Positions 25,806 to 35,584 of a stretch of DNA of 47,227 nucleotides are shown piece after piece; position 1 is the first letter of the stretch; the number at the start of each line of letters is the position of its first letter. Below the pieces are notes generated by a model. It did not search any database. It saw nothing but the letters and a program-made list of their open reading frames with translations, and was not told the DNA's origin. Source of the DNA: Peptostreptococcaceae bacterium (GTDB taxonomy: Bacteria; Bacillota; Clostridia; Peptostreptococcales; BM714); NCBI GenBank assembly GCA_016649995.1, contig JAENWJ010000009.1, positions 1 through 47,227 of the forward strand, read 5' to 3'. Made by a program: the position numbers and the translations under genes.

Positions 25806-27188
25806 CTATACTAGACTTTTCTGTTTTATTCCTTTTTCATTCAATACGGCCTTGACATAGATAGCGCATTCGACACGCTTTCTTTCCATCTTGCAACCCA
25901 ACTCATACGGCTCAAAGATGTTTCCGTTTGAATAGTAGGCATTTGCATGGCAACCGCCTCCGCAATAAAATTTCGCCCAACAATTTCTGCAAGCTTCCTT
26001 TTTATAAACATGTGCATTCTTGAAGTCCAGCGGCTTCTTCAAGTCTTCGTATGCATCGCTTAGAGTACCCATTTTCATCGATTTTTCCCCAACGAACTGA
26101 TGGCATGGATAAAGCTCTCCGGTTGGGGTTACAGCCAAATATTCTATTCCTGCCCCGCATCCGGACAAGCGCTTGTATGCGCACGGACCCTGGTTCAAAT
26201 CAATTTCGAAATGGTAGTAATTGATTGGACGCCCTTCCTCATAGCGTTTTATAATTTCGTCGGCCAAGGCCTCGTACTGCTCCATTATTATTGGAAGATG
26301 TTCCTCCCTCAGAACATACGGTTCGGTAGGTTTTGTAACTACCGGCTCAAGCGACAGACTGTCGAAACCGATGTCCGCCAGAAAGCGCACATCCTCAACA
26401 AAGTTCAAATTATATGATGTGAAAGTTCCCCTCGCAAAATACAAGCGGTCTTCGCGCATGGCAACAAATTTTTTATATTTTTCGTAGATATCGTCAAAGG
26501 ACCCCTTACCGCTGGCATAATACCTGAGCCTGTCATGATTTTCCTTCTTGCCATCTATGCTAAGCACCACATTATCCATGTATTCATCGAGAAAAGCCAT
26601 GACATCATCAGTCATTAGGACTCCGTTGGTAGTGAGTGTGTACCGAAAATGCTTGCCGGTCTCATCTTCCCTTTTTCTGCCGTAGAATACAAGTTCCTTC
26701 ACTACATCGAAATTCATCAGTGGCTCTCCGCCGAAAAAGTCAACTTCGAGATTCTTTCTGTTTCCTGAATTCTCTATAAGGTAATCGAGTGCCTTTTTCC
26801 CCGTTTCCAAAGACATAAGACACCTCTCGCCATTAAAATCACCCTGTGCAGCAAAGCAATACTCACATCTCAAATTACAGTCATGGGCTACATGGAGGCA
26901 CATTGCCTTTACAACCGGTTTTGCAGTAAGAAGCGGGTTCTCTCCCAGCATATCGTCTGCAAAAAGCTCTTTCCTTTTAATCAGAGATTCTATTTCGAGC
27001 CTTGCCTCGTCAACTGTTTCCATCCCATAAATGTCAATGCAACTTTCAAAGACCGCGTCTTCTACATCTATTCCATTTTCCGAATATGAGTCAAGCAAAT
27101 CGAATACAGCCTCATCAACTATGTGAACCGCTCCGCTATTTATATCTAAAACAATATTCATTCCCCTGTGTCTATACTTGTGAATCAT
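25806..27188 (-). CDS. scfB: SCIFF peptide maturase ScfB (radical SAM, thioether-forming)
   Basis: 460-residue radical SAM/SPASM enzyme expected to install thioether crosslinks in the SCIFF peptide ScfA. A RiPP-recognition-like N-terminal region (about 1-85) precedes the radical-SAM C-x3-C-x2-C motif (C-N-L-R-C-E-Y-C) near residue 105, the G-G-E-P motif near 155, and a C-terminal SPASM domain with multiple cysteines (C-R-N-C, C-G-G-G-C-H) for auxiliary [4Fe-4S] clusters. ATG at 27188 is 7 nt after GGAGG; an upstream in-frame GTG overlaps that site and is rejected. It follows scfA, separated by a hairpin terminator. Confidence 0.95.
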   Translation of the reverse strand: MIHKYRHRGMNIVLDINSGAVHIVDEAVFDLLDSYSENGIDVEDAVFESCIDIYGMETVDEARLEIESLIKRKELFADDMLGENPLLTAKPVVKAMCLHVAHDCNLRCEYCFAAQGDFNGERCLMSLETGKKALDYLIENSGNRKNLEVDFFGGEPLMNFDVVKELVFYGRKREDETGKHFRYTLTTNGVLMTDDVMAFLDEYMDNVVLSIDGKKENHDRLRYYASGKGSFDDIYEKYKKFVAMREDRLYFARGTFTSYNLNFVEDVRFLADIGFDSLSLEPVVTKPTEPYVLREEHLPIIMEQYEALADEIIKRYEEGRPINYYHFEIDLNQGPCAYKRLSGCGAGIEYLAVTPTGELYPCHQFVGEKSMKMGTLSDAYEDLKKPLDFKNAHVYKKEACRNCWAKFYCGGGCHANAYYSNGNIFEPYELGCKMERKRVECAIYVKAVLNEKGIKQKSLV

Positions 27189-27218
27189 CGGCTTTCCTCC
27201 CACTAAATACGCAAAGAG

Positions 27219-27244
27219 AAAAAGCAGCTTTCAAGCTGCTTTTT
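27219..27244 (-). terminator. Internal terminator between scfA and scfB
   Basis: Perfect inverted repeat (AAAAGCAGCTT, arms about 27220-27230 and 27233-27243) with a 2-nt loop, ending in five T residues on the minus strand just after the scfA stop and about 30 nt before scfB. Probably partial, so that the peptide mRNA exceeds that of its maturase. Confidence 0.8.
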
Positions 27245-27247
27245 GAA

Positions 27248-27388
27248 TTACTTTGTGTTTTCACAAACTTGGTTACCAACTGTACATGAGGTTTTGCATG
27301 CGGACTGACAAGATGTTTGACATTCTCCGCAACCTTTGCTTTTAATTTCCTTCAATTTACCTCTGCTAAGGGTTTTTATGTGCTTCAT
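27248..27388 (-). CDS. scfA: Six-cysteine SCIFF peptide precursor ScfA
   Basis: 46-residue ribosomally made peptide, too short for routine gene finders. It starts M-K-H-I-K-T-L and contains six cysteines (20, 23, 27, 31, 35, 42) within the conserved C-G-E-C-Q-T-S-C-Q-S-A-C-K-T-S-C core, the SCIFF hallmark. It is the substrate of ScfB, which in studied relatives forms Cys-to-Thr thioether bonds. The mature product's role is unknown, although the peptide is nearly universal in Clostridia. ATG at 27388 gives the family-standard 46 residues; an in-frame ATG at 27397 is possible but leaves only 3 nt to the AGGA site. It lies between yajC and scfB. Confidence 0.95.
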   Translation of the reverse strand: MKHIKTLSRGKLKEIKSKGCGECQTSCQSACKTSCTVGNQVCENTK

Positions 27389-27441
27389 TCTATTCATCCG
27401 TCCTTTCTTTAAATATACTACTCCTTAATACCGAAACAATT

Positions 27442-27708
27442 CTATTGCTCTTCAACTGTCCCTATCGCCCATTTGCTGAGCTGGAGCTTTAATTTATCAG
27501 CTCCGATTTCTATTGTAAGAATTTCGTCGCTGCTTTTAATAATTGTTCCGTTGATTCCGCCAATGGTGACTACCTTGTCGCCCACCTTCAAGTTTTCTCT
27601 CATCTTCTGTATTGCCTTGTTTTTCTTCTGTTGCGGTCTAATCATAAGAAAATACAAAATTCCAATAAATAGCAATGGAAACAGAAGCTGGATAGTAGAT
27701 GAATTCAT
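27442..27708 (-). CDS. yajC: Preprotein translocase accessory subunit YajC
   Basis: 88-residue single-pass membrane protein that associates with SecDF. The N-terminal helix (about 7-23) carries F-P-L-L-F-I-G-I-L-Y-F-L-M-I-R-P-Q, followed by the basic K-K segment and the V-G-D-K-V-V-T-I-G-G motif near residue 43. It lies 33 nt after tgt and upstream of scfA. The usual yajC-secD-secF order is interrupted here by scfA, scfB and the carbonic-anhydrase-like gene. Confidence 0.96.
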   Translation of the reverse strand: MNSSTIQLLFPLLFIGILYFLMIRPQQKKNKAIQKMRENLKVGDKVVTIGGINGTIIKSSDEILTIEIGADKLKLQLSKWAIGTVEEQ

Positions 27709-27741
27709 CGATATTTCCCCCTTATTTTTTTTTACTTAGCC

Positions 27742-29914
<2,173 letters not shown>

Positions 29915-29926
29915 TGTTTTATGCTC

Positions 29927-31495
29927 CTACTCTATAGTTGTATCCGTGTAATAAAATGACAGTATATCTCTGTAGCCATATCCTTCTTCGGCCATGGCCT
30001 TGGCACCCTCCTGGCTCATTCCCAGACCGTGGCCCCAACCTCTGCCTTCAATAACAAATCCTTTTGCCCCCGGATTCTCTTTTTCTCCGAATTCCCCCAG
30101 CACATGACAATTCTCAAAATCGGTCTTGCTGATTTTTCCGTTGCCACTCAAAACCGAAATCCCCTTGGCTGGAATCCTTTCGATTGATGTTCCTCTATTA
30201 ATACAGTAAAGATCATTATCCTTCCTTATTTCGAACAATGTGCTTTTCAACTTGTCATAGCCGAAAACGGTTCTCATTGCATTTTTTAGCAATTTGACAT
30301 CGGCTTTTTCCGATTCTATCAGCAACTCCAGAACATGGTTGTTTTCGCTTCTTCTTGCAATGGACATATCTATCGATTTACCAACATCGTATCCCGCAGA
30401 TCTCATGATTTCATAAATCGAATCTTCGGAGTATTTTATTTCCCAGCTGTAATGGGGTCCTCCAGCCGAAAAATCGTCCCGAATTCCCTTCAGATAAGGA
30501 ACCTCTGTAGACCATATGTTTTCACTATTTTCCGTAAATCCGCCACTGTTTGCATGATAAAATGCGCTTACAACATTGCCATTCCACATAAGCAACTGTC
30601 CCTCTGTCTCATCCACAGCCCGATTGCACACCGGCCCTTCATAGTCGTAACCGACATAAGCCTGGGAATTGTTGGTACCGCACAGATTGAAACCCAGGTA
30701 CGAATATTTACTATAATTGGAAATCGCAAAATTTCGTGCCGCTATCGCCTGAGCCTTAAGTGCCTCCAGCGGCCATGAGTTTGACATTTCCCACGGCAAA
30801 ACACCGTATAAGTATTCATTCATGTCAAGGTAGTTGATAACAGTCAAATCACTTCCGACATAGCGTTTTATCATTACCCCGCCCCTATATTGATGGCCGT
30901 TGTATGAAAACACGGAGTCTTCGTTTTTTTCGCCAAAGGGTTTTATCAAATATTCATTTCTCATGGAGTCATAAGCTAAAACCGTTCCGCCTTCGGACTC
31001 AACCAGAATCAACGAATCGTATTCGCTTACATTAAAATCAATTTTATCCGTTTCATTTGAAAAACTCTTTGCTTTTGATTCCGCCTCAGACTTGCTTGAA
31101 TATGGTCCAGCACACATGCTCCATCCATCGTCGTATATTGAAAAAAATACTTCATCCATGTCTTCCAGCATTGCAATATCATCGGACAAACTTTGCAAAT
31201 CCTCTGAAACAGATCCTGCCTTTACCAGAAACACGCTTTCGTCAAAATCCGACGCTTTTTCTATTCTCAATTTTTTGAAATCAATATATGGACAAAGGTT
31301 TTCATAGTTGTCGCCGTTTACAACTCCGAATTCGAATCCTTCACTCGATGCCACTGCAACGCTTTCAACAGATGGATTGTCGAATGTCAGTCCTATCCTT
31401 ATGGTCTGCGGAACATTTTCAGCGCCATATGACAAATAAAACGAAAACATAAATGCCAACAAAGCCAGACCCGAACTTTTTATTGCTCTTTTCAT
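29927..31495 (-). CDS. SpoIID/LytB-domain protein
   Basis: 522 residues. A signal-peptide-like N-terminus (about 1-27) leads into an about 150-residue region with a SPOR-like stretch (F-S-I-Y-D-D-G-W... Y-S-S-K-S-E-A-E near 120). The SpoIID domain follows, with N-E-Y-L-Y-G-V-L-P-W-E-M near residue 230 holding the Glu that is catalytic in SpoIID lytic transglycosylases. The C-terminal G-R-G-W-G-H-G-L-G-M-S-Q motif is near 490. SpoIID works in engulfment during sporulation, but paralogues at ruv-queA loci are widespread, so this copy need not be the sporulation gene. ATG at 31495, 8 nt after AAGGGG, is preferred to GTG at 31501. Confidence 0.9.
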   Translation of the reverse strand: MKRAIKSSGLALLAFMFSFYLSYGAENVPQTIRIGLTFDNPSVESVAVASSEGFEFGVVNGDNYENLCPYIDFKKLRIEKASDFDESVFLVKAGSVSEDLQSLSDDIAMLEDMDEVFFSIYDDGWSMCAGPYSSKSEAESKAKSFSNETDKIDFNVSEYDSLILVESEGGTVLAYDSMRNEYLIKPFGEKNEDSVFSYNGHQYRGGVMIKRYVGSDLTVINYLDMNEYLYGVLPWEMSNSWPLEALKAQAIAARNFAISNYSKYSYLGFNLCGTNNSQAYVGYDYEGPVCNRAVDETEGQLLMWNGNVVSAFYHANSGGFTENSENIWSTEVPYLKGIRDDFSAGGPHYSWEIKYSEDSIYEIMRSAGYDVGKSIDMSIARRSENNHVLELLIESEKADVKLLKNAMRTVFGYDKLKSTLFEIRKDNDLYCINRGTSIERIPAKGISVLSGNGKISKTDFENCHVLGEFGEKENPGAKGFVIEGRGWGHGLGMSQEGAKAMAEEGYGYRDILSFYYTDTTIE

Positions 31496-31595
31496 TGCCA
31501 CAGCCCCTTTAACTATATTCCTGAAAACAGATTAAGCAAAAGCTTCAATATAATACTGACAATTATACTCGAAACCAACGGAAAATAAAAGGCGA

Positions 31596-32651
31596 TTACA
31601 AATGTTCTTCCTCCAAATCCCATATGGTTATCTCTTCTTCGCCATTGTTAACCATTCCAAGATGCTTGTATCCTCTCGAAGTGACCACCCTTCCCCTCGG
31701 TGTTCTGTTTATAAAACCAAGCTGCAAAAGATAAGGCTCATACACATCTTCTATTGTATTTTTTTCTTCTCCTGTGGATGCCGCCAGCGTATCAAGCCCT
31801 ACCGGGCCACCATCAAATTTTTCTATGATTGTCATTAGAATCTTTCGGTCAACTCCATCCAATCCCAATGGATCAACCTCCAGAAGCTCCATGGCCTTTG
31901 CAACCGTATCTTCATTTATGGTTCCATCGCCCATGACCTGTGCGTAGTCTCTAACCCTCTTAAGCAGCCTGTTTACAATTCTGGGTGTTCCCCTGCTTCT
32001 TGCAGCAATTAGCGAAGCTGATTCGTCATCTATCGGCACCCCTAATATCTCAGATGATCGCAAAACTATCTTTTTGAGGTTTTTCACCTCATAAAGATCA
32101 AGTTTGCATATTACTCCAAAACGATCTCTGAGCGGCGAGGTCAGAAGGCCTGCCCTAGTCGTTGCCCCTATAAGCGTGAATCGTGGCAAATCCAAACGCA
32201 CGGTTCTTGCGCTCGGTCCCTTGCCTATTATTATGTCAAGAGCGTAATCCTCCATCGAGGGATATAGTACTTCCTCGACGCTTCTGCTCAGCCTATGAAT
32301 CTCATCTATAAACAAGACATCGTTTTCCTGTAGGTTTGTAAGAATCGCTGCAAGATCTCCGGGTCTTTCGATTGCCGGCCCCGAGGTTATACGAAGGCTA
32401 ACACCCATCTCATTTGCAATAATAGATGCAAGTGTAGTCTTGCCCAATCCCGGAGGACCATAGAGCAACACATGGTCAAGCGACTCATCTCTCTGTTTTG
32501 CAGCATCTATAAATATTTTCAGTTTTTCTTTAAGCTTTTCCTGCCCTATATACTCATTCAAAGACTTGGGTCTTAGCGACTTCTCTATTTCCGTTTCATC
32601 CCTTTTTTTATCGGGGGTTATGACCCTATTGCTTGGATTGTTCTCAATCAT
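31596..32651 (-). CDS. ruvB: Holliday junction branch migration helicase RuvB
   Basis: 351-residue AAA+ motor of the RuvAB branch-migration complex. Walker A (G-P-P-G-L-G-K-T-T) lies near residue 65, Walker B (L-F-I-D-E-I-H-R) near 113, and sensor 1 (G-A-T-T-R-A-G) near 162. The C-terminal winged helix ends in T-P-R-G-R. The start ATG at 32651 lies 10 nt after ruvA with AGGCGG upstream. The 94-nt gap to the SpoIID-like gene downstream has no clear terminator. Confidence 0.98.
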   Translation of the reverse strand: MIENNPSNRVITPDKKRDETEIEKSLRPKSLNEYIGQEKLKEKLKIFIDAAKQRDESLDHVLLYGPPGLGKTTLASIIANEMGVSLRITSGPAIERPGDLAAILTNLQENDVLFIDEIHRLSRSVEEVLYPSMEDYALDIIIGKGPSARTVRLDLPRFTLIGATTRAGLLTSPLRDRFGVICKLDLYEVKNLKKIVLRSSEILGVPIDDESASLIAARSRGTPRIVNRLLKRVRDYAQVMGDGTINEDTVAKAMELLEVDPLGLDGVDRKILMTIIEKFDGGPVGLDTLAASTGEEKNTIEDVYEPYLLQLGFINRTPRGRVVTSRGYKHLGMVNNGEEEITIWDLEEEHL

Positions 32652-32661
32652 TTCCGCCTCC

Positions 32662-33267
32662 TCATCTCTTTAGCAAGCTCTTGAGCGCTTCTTTTATTAT
32701 TTGCTGCGCTTTCATTCCATCTTCGTAAACAAATTGTACAGATGCCGCAGCATCCGTTCTGCTGTATCCCAAAGCCATCAAAGCATCAACTGCATCCCTG
32801 TGTTCCCCTTTGAAAAGAGACATCCGATCTTGCCTTGACCTGTCCATGATTTCCATTTCTCCGAATTCCTTGATTACTTTTTCCTTCAAATCCAAAATAA
32901 TCCGCTGAGCTGTTTTTTTGCCAACCCCCGAAACGCTTGTAAGCGAAACGCTGTCGGCCGATGCAATGCATCTTGCCACATCGTTGTAGTCTATCGTAGA
33001 CAATACCGCCAATGCCAATTTCGAACCTATGCCGCTGACCTTATTTAGCATTCTAAACATTTTTAATTCGTTCTTTTCATAAAACCCGTAAAGGCTTATA
33101 TTATCTTCCCTTACCACCATATCCGCATAAATCTTGATTTCCTCTCCGTCTTGTATATCTCCAATTGTATTCATGGAAGTGAATACCCTGTATCCTATTC
33201 CATTATTTTCCACAACTATGTAGTTTTCTCCCGTATCTTTTACAATTCCTTTTATATAATCAATCAA
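32662..33267 (-). CDS. ruvA: Holliday junction DNA-binding protein RuvA
   Basis: 201-residue tetrameric protein that clamps the Holliday junction and loads RuvB. The OB fold starts M-I-D-Y-I-K-G; two helix-hairpin-helix motifs follow (V-S-G-I-G-S-K-L-A near residue 75 and V-S-G-V-G-K-K-T-A near 110). The flexible linker and the RuvB-binding C-terminal domain (about 155-201, A-L-x-A-L-G-Y-S) are present. The start is TTG at 33267, 7 nt after GAGGTGA. It is followed by ruvB at 10 nt. Confidence 0.97.
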   Translation of the reverse strand: MIDYIKGIVKDTGENYIVVENNGIGYRVFTSMNTIGDIQDGEEIKIYADMVVREDNISLYGFYEKNELKMFRMLNKVSGIGSKLALAVLSTIDYNDVARCIASADSVSLTSVSGVGKKTAQRIILDLKEKVIKEFGEMEIMDRSRQDRMSLFKGEHRDAVDALMALGYSRTDAAASVQFVYEDGMKAQQIIKEALKSLLKR

Positions 33268-33278
33268 GTCCTGTCACC

Positions 33279-33773
33279 TCATCTTATTTTAAAATATTTT
33301 CCCATCACTCCCGAATGCGCATGGCATATGCCTACCGCTAAAGCGTCCGCAGCATCATCAGGTCTGGGTATTTCCTTAAGATTCAGTATCGTCTTCACCA
33401 TTATCTGAACCTGCTTCTTTTCAGCTCTTCCATAACCAACAACCCCCTGCTTGACCTGAAGCGGAGTGTACTCAAAAATTTCAAGCCCTGCTTTTGCCGC
33501 CGCAACGACTGCCACGCCTCTAGCGTGCGCCACCATTAATGCCGTTGTTACATTCTTATTAAAAAACAACTCTTCTATTGCAACAGCATCAGGCTTGTAT
33601 TTCTCGAAAAGATCATAAAGCTCATTGTATATTTTTTTCAACCGATTTGGCAGTTCCACATCCGAACTGGTCGTGACCGTACCGTATTCTATCACATCAA
33701 ATTTATTCCCTTCATACGAAATCACTCCGTATCCCAAAATTGCGTATCCGGGATCTATTCCTATAATCAGCAT
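33279..33773 (-). CDS. ruvC: Crossover junction endodeoxyribonuclease RuvC
   Basis: 164-residue Holliday junction resolvase with the RNase H-like fold. The four catalytic acids are visible: D7 in I-G-I-D-P-G, E in I-E-E-L-F-F near residue 67, and two Asp in R-P-D-D-A-A-D-A-L near 140. Standard length. RuvC is common in Clostridia, whereas Bacilli use RecU. First gene of ruvCAB. The upstream 80 nt contains a hairpin and no clear promoter, so read-through from the miniprotein gene upstream is possible. Confidence 0.97.
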   Translation of the reverse strand: MLIIGIDPGYAILGYGVISYEGNKFDVIEYGTVTTSSDVELPNRLKKIYNELYDLFEKYKPDAVAIEELFFNKNVTTALMVAHARGVAVVAAAKAGLEIFEYTPLQVKQGVVGYGRAEKKQVQIMVKTILNLKEIPRPDDAADALAVGICHAHSGVMGKYFKIR

Positions 33774-33819
33774 GCCTTCATTCGCCTGCCTTCCATTTCT
33801 TTAAATTCGTTTGGCCCAT

Positions 33820-33849
33820 ATTAAAGGGATACAGCAAACACCGTATCCC
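33820..33849 (-). terminator. Weak terminator-like hairpin after miniprotein gene
   Basis: Perfect 7-bp inverted repeat (GGGATAC/GTATCCC, 33826-33832 and 33843-33849) followed on the minus strand by TTTAAT. It lies 6 nt past the miniprotein stop and upstream of ruvC. The T tract is short, so read-through into ruvCAB is likely. Confidence 0.5.
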
Positions 33850-33855
33850 GCATCA

Positions 33856-33948
33856 TCAGCCAAAAAGTGATACCAAACCACCAAATGTAGACAAAACCAT
33901 AACAATCGCAATTGCTATTGCAATTAACTTAGCTGTTCCCCTATTCAT
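33856..33948 (-). CDS. 30-residue single-pass membrane miniprotein
   Basis: A 31-codon frame with a good ribosome site (GAGGGTGA, 4 nt before ATG). The product is M-N-R-G-T-A-K followed by about 20 hydrophobic residues and a short G-rich end, which predicts one membrane helix with an N-terminal positive charge. Two extended -10 elements (TGGTATAAA at 33985-33993 and TGGTATAAT at 34036-34044) lie upstream on the same strand, and a small hairpin follows the stop. In size and layout it resembles Firmicute miniproteins such as Prli42, but I cannot show homology. It is divergent from the LexA-box LysM gene. Confidence 0.6.
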   Translation of the reverse strand: MNRGTAKLIAIAIAIVMVLSTFGGLVSLFG

Positions 33949-34035
33949 GACTTCACCCTCTCTTATTATTTAAATGATTCTTCATTTATACCATCATACT
34001 TTCTTCCATCATTAAAGTTCTTCAATTTTTTATTT

Positions 34036-34044
34036 ATTATACCA
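34036..34044 (-). promoter_or_regulatory. Possible extended -10 promoter for the miniprotein gene
   Basis: TGGTATAAT on the minus strand about 90 nt upstream of the miniprotein ATG, with no good -35. LexA box 1 (34073-34084) falls upstream of this promoter's -35 region. A second copy, TGGTATAAA, lies at 33985-33993 and is better placed for a short leader. Confidence 0.4.
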
Positions 34045-34064
34045 TAAAAAATTCAAAAAAACTA

Positions 34065-34093
34065 TTTACACAGAACGTTTGTTCTATTATAAT
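34065..34093 (+). promoter_or_regulatory. Strong sigma-A promoter of the LysM (yneA-like) gene
   Basis: TTTACA (34065-34070), 17-nt spacer, perfect TATAAT (34088-34093). The spacer contains a LexA box, so repressor binding would block RNA polymerase directly. Confidence 0.8.
34073..34084. promoter_or_regulatory. LexA (SOS) box 1
   Basis: GAAC-GTTT-GTTC, a perfect match to the Gram-positive GAAC-N4-GTTC core, placed between the -35 and -10 of the LysM gene promoter. Confidence 0.8.
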
Positions 34094-34103
34094 GAAATCA
34101 AAA

Positions 34104-34115
34104 GAACATTTGTTC
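34104..34115. promoter_or_regulatory. LexA (SOS) box 2
   Basis: GAAC-ATTT-GTTC followed by G, again a full core match, lying between the transcription start region and the GAGGTGAT ribosome site of the LysM gene. The centre-to-centre distance to box 1 is 31 bp, about three helical turns. Confidence 0.8.
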
Positions 34116-34126
34116 GAGGTGATATT

Positions 34127-34432
34127 ATGAAAAAGAGTTATCGTATTGCAAACCGAAAAAAATTCATATCTAGTACCGCTCTTTTGCTTTTCCTTTCTTT
34201 CTGTCTACTGTCAGTTCCTTTTAAACTTATTCAGGCAGACGGTATTCAGGAAAGACAATACATTGAGGTTGTCATAAAACCGGGCGACACACTATGGGAA
34301 ATAGCCGAATCTCAAAATTTGAATCGCGACATCAGAGAAGCCATTTTCGAAATAAAAGAAACAAACCGTCTTTCAGGCAATATAATACAACCCGGGCAAA
34401 AAATACTTGTACCCGTTAAATTTACTAAATAA
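34127..34432 (+). CDS. yneA: YneA-like SOS-induced cell division suppressor (LysM protein)
   Basis: 101 residues: a short basic N-terminus, one membrane or signal helix (about 14-36), then a LysM domain (about 48-98, with V-I-K-P-G-D-T-L-W-E-I-A and I-I-Q-P-G-Q-K-I-L-V-P). Size and layout match Bacillus YneA, which delays division after DNA damage. Two LexA boxes in its promoter support that role. The gene is divergent from ruvCAB; lexA, its neighbour in Bacillus, is absent from the window. ATG at 34127 follows GAGGTGAT; an upstream frame would overlap the LexA boxes. YneA assignment is by architecture and regulation, since LysM proteins are common. Confidence 0.8.
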   Translation: MKKSYRIANRKKFISSTALLLFLSFCLLSVPFKLIQADGIQERQYIEVVIKPGDTLWEIAESQNLNRDIREAIFEIKETNRLSGNIIQPGQKILVPVKFTK

Positions 34433-34479
34433 ACAAATTCGGCAGACACCACTAAAGACGGAATCTGCCGAATTTGTTT
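34431..34479. terminator. Terminator after the yneA-like gene, possibly bidirectional
   Basis: Perfect 16-bp inverted repeat (34431-34446 and 34464-34479, AAACAAATTCGGCAGA type), 17-nt loop, T-rich on both exits. It overlaps the yneA-like stop codon region and faces the short leftward frame at 34521-34676. Confidence 0.85.
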
Positions 34480-34520
34480 ATTGTTTTGTATTTTCTATTT
34501 TATGATTTCCATTCAGGTAA

Positions 34521-34676
34521 TTATTCTTTAAGCTTTTCCTCTGCTTTATGGTAATTCTCCTCAAACTCAAACCTTAATTTTTTGATCTTATTTTCTTCAT
34601 TCTTGAAAATCATAACATTTCTTCCCCGAACATTCTGCGTCTCCACATATCTGTAGCGGTCGTTATACAATTTCAT
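34521..34676 (-). CDS. Hypothetical 51-residue charged peptide
   Basis: Open frame of 51 codons from ATG at 34676, lying alone between two terminators in a 330-nt gap that otherwise holds nothing. The product is highly charged (about 40 percent K/E/R/D), without membrane segments or cysteines, and its second half could be helical. There is no convincing Shine-Dalgarno sequence, and an in-frame TGA lies just upstream, so it is not a 5'-truncated longer frame by simple extension. It could be a real small gene or a decayed remnant. I do not recognise it. Confidence 0.3.
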   Translation of the reverse strand: MKLYNDRYRYVETQNVRGRNVMIFKNEENKIKKLRFEFEENYHKAEEKLKE

Positions 34677-34732
34677 TATGCTATCTAATCATATCCACAG
34701 GTGGGGCAACAATTGAGATTATAAAAAGATAC

Positions 34733-34757
34733 ATTGAGGAGCAAAATTCTCCTCAAT
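34733..34757 (-). terminator. Terminator after yebC
   Basis: Perfect 9-bp inverted repeat (ATTGAGGAG, arms 34733-34741 and 34749-34757) with a 7-nt loop, followed on the minus strand by a T-rich GTATCTTTTT. It lies 6 nt past the yebC stop. Confidence 0.8.
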
Positions 34758-34762
34758 AAAAA

Positions 34763-35488
34763 CTAATCTTCCATTTCCCAGTTGTGATGAAGGTTCTGAA
34801 CATCGTCATTATCTTCAAGCATATCTATCAGATTTTCCATTTTGGTTATGTCTTCGCTGTTTTCAAGCCTTGACATAGTTTGTGGAATATATCCTAATTC
34901 CGCCTTTACAAGCTTGTATCCATCCTTGAGAAGATAGTCCCTTACTCTAGCAAATTCTTCCATCGATGTTATGATTTCCGTAAATCCGTCCTCAACCTGT
35001 ATGTCTTCTGCCCCGGCATCCAACGCCTCCATCATCAATGTTTCTTCATCAAGCTCATTGTCTTCCTCAGAAAGAACCAGTATCCCCTTCCTGTCGAACA
35101 TGAAAGATACGCATCCGTTAGATCCCAAGTTTCCACCGTTCTTTGAGAATATATGCCTTACATCCGCCGCAGCACGGTTTTTATTGTCAGTCAAAATTTC
35201 AACCATTATGGCAACGCCGGAAGGACCATATCCCTCGTAAACGAATTCCTCAAACTGCTCTCCATCGGTCTCGCCTGAGCCTTTCTTGATTGCTCGTTCA
35301 ATGTTGTCGTTCGGCATATTGTCAGCTTTAGCTTTTTCAACAGCACTCTTCAAAGACATGTTGTACTCTATTTCAGGACCGCCTTCTCTAGCAGCTACCA
35401 TTATAGCTCTTGCATGTTTTGTAAAAATCTTTCCGCGCTTGGCATCCTGCTTGCCTTTTCTGTTGATTATTGTTCCTATTCTTCCCAC
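34763..35488 (-). CDS. yebC: YebC/PmpR family protein
   Basis: 241-residue YebC family member. It has the N-terminal [17 protein letters not shown] motif, [10 protein letters not shown] near residue 57, and [10 protein letters not shown] near 85. The family was described as transcription regulators; some members are now linked to relief of ribosome stalling at proline tracts. GTG at 35488 follows GAGGTGG. A terminator follows at once; 96 nt separate it from nadE upstream. Confidence 0.95.
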   Translation of the reverse strand: MGRIGTIINRKGKQDAKRGKIFTKHARAIMVAAREGGPEIEYNMSLKSAVEKAKADNMPNDNIERAIKKGSGETDGEQFEEFVYEGYGPSGVAIMVEILTDNKNRAAADVRHIFSKNGGNLGSNGCVSFMFDRKGILVLSEEDNELDEETLMMEALDAGAEDIQVEDGFTEIITSMEEFARVRDYLLKDGYKLVKAELGYIPQTMSRLENSEDITKMENLIDMLEDNDDVQNLHHNWEMED

Positions 35489-35584
35489 TTTTCCACCTCA
35501 TATCCTTATTTATAAACCCTATTAACAATTAAAATAACTTTCCCTATAGTACTACAATAAAAGCCTTTTCCCTAAACATCTTTC

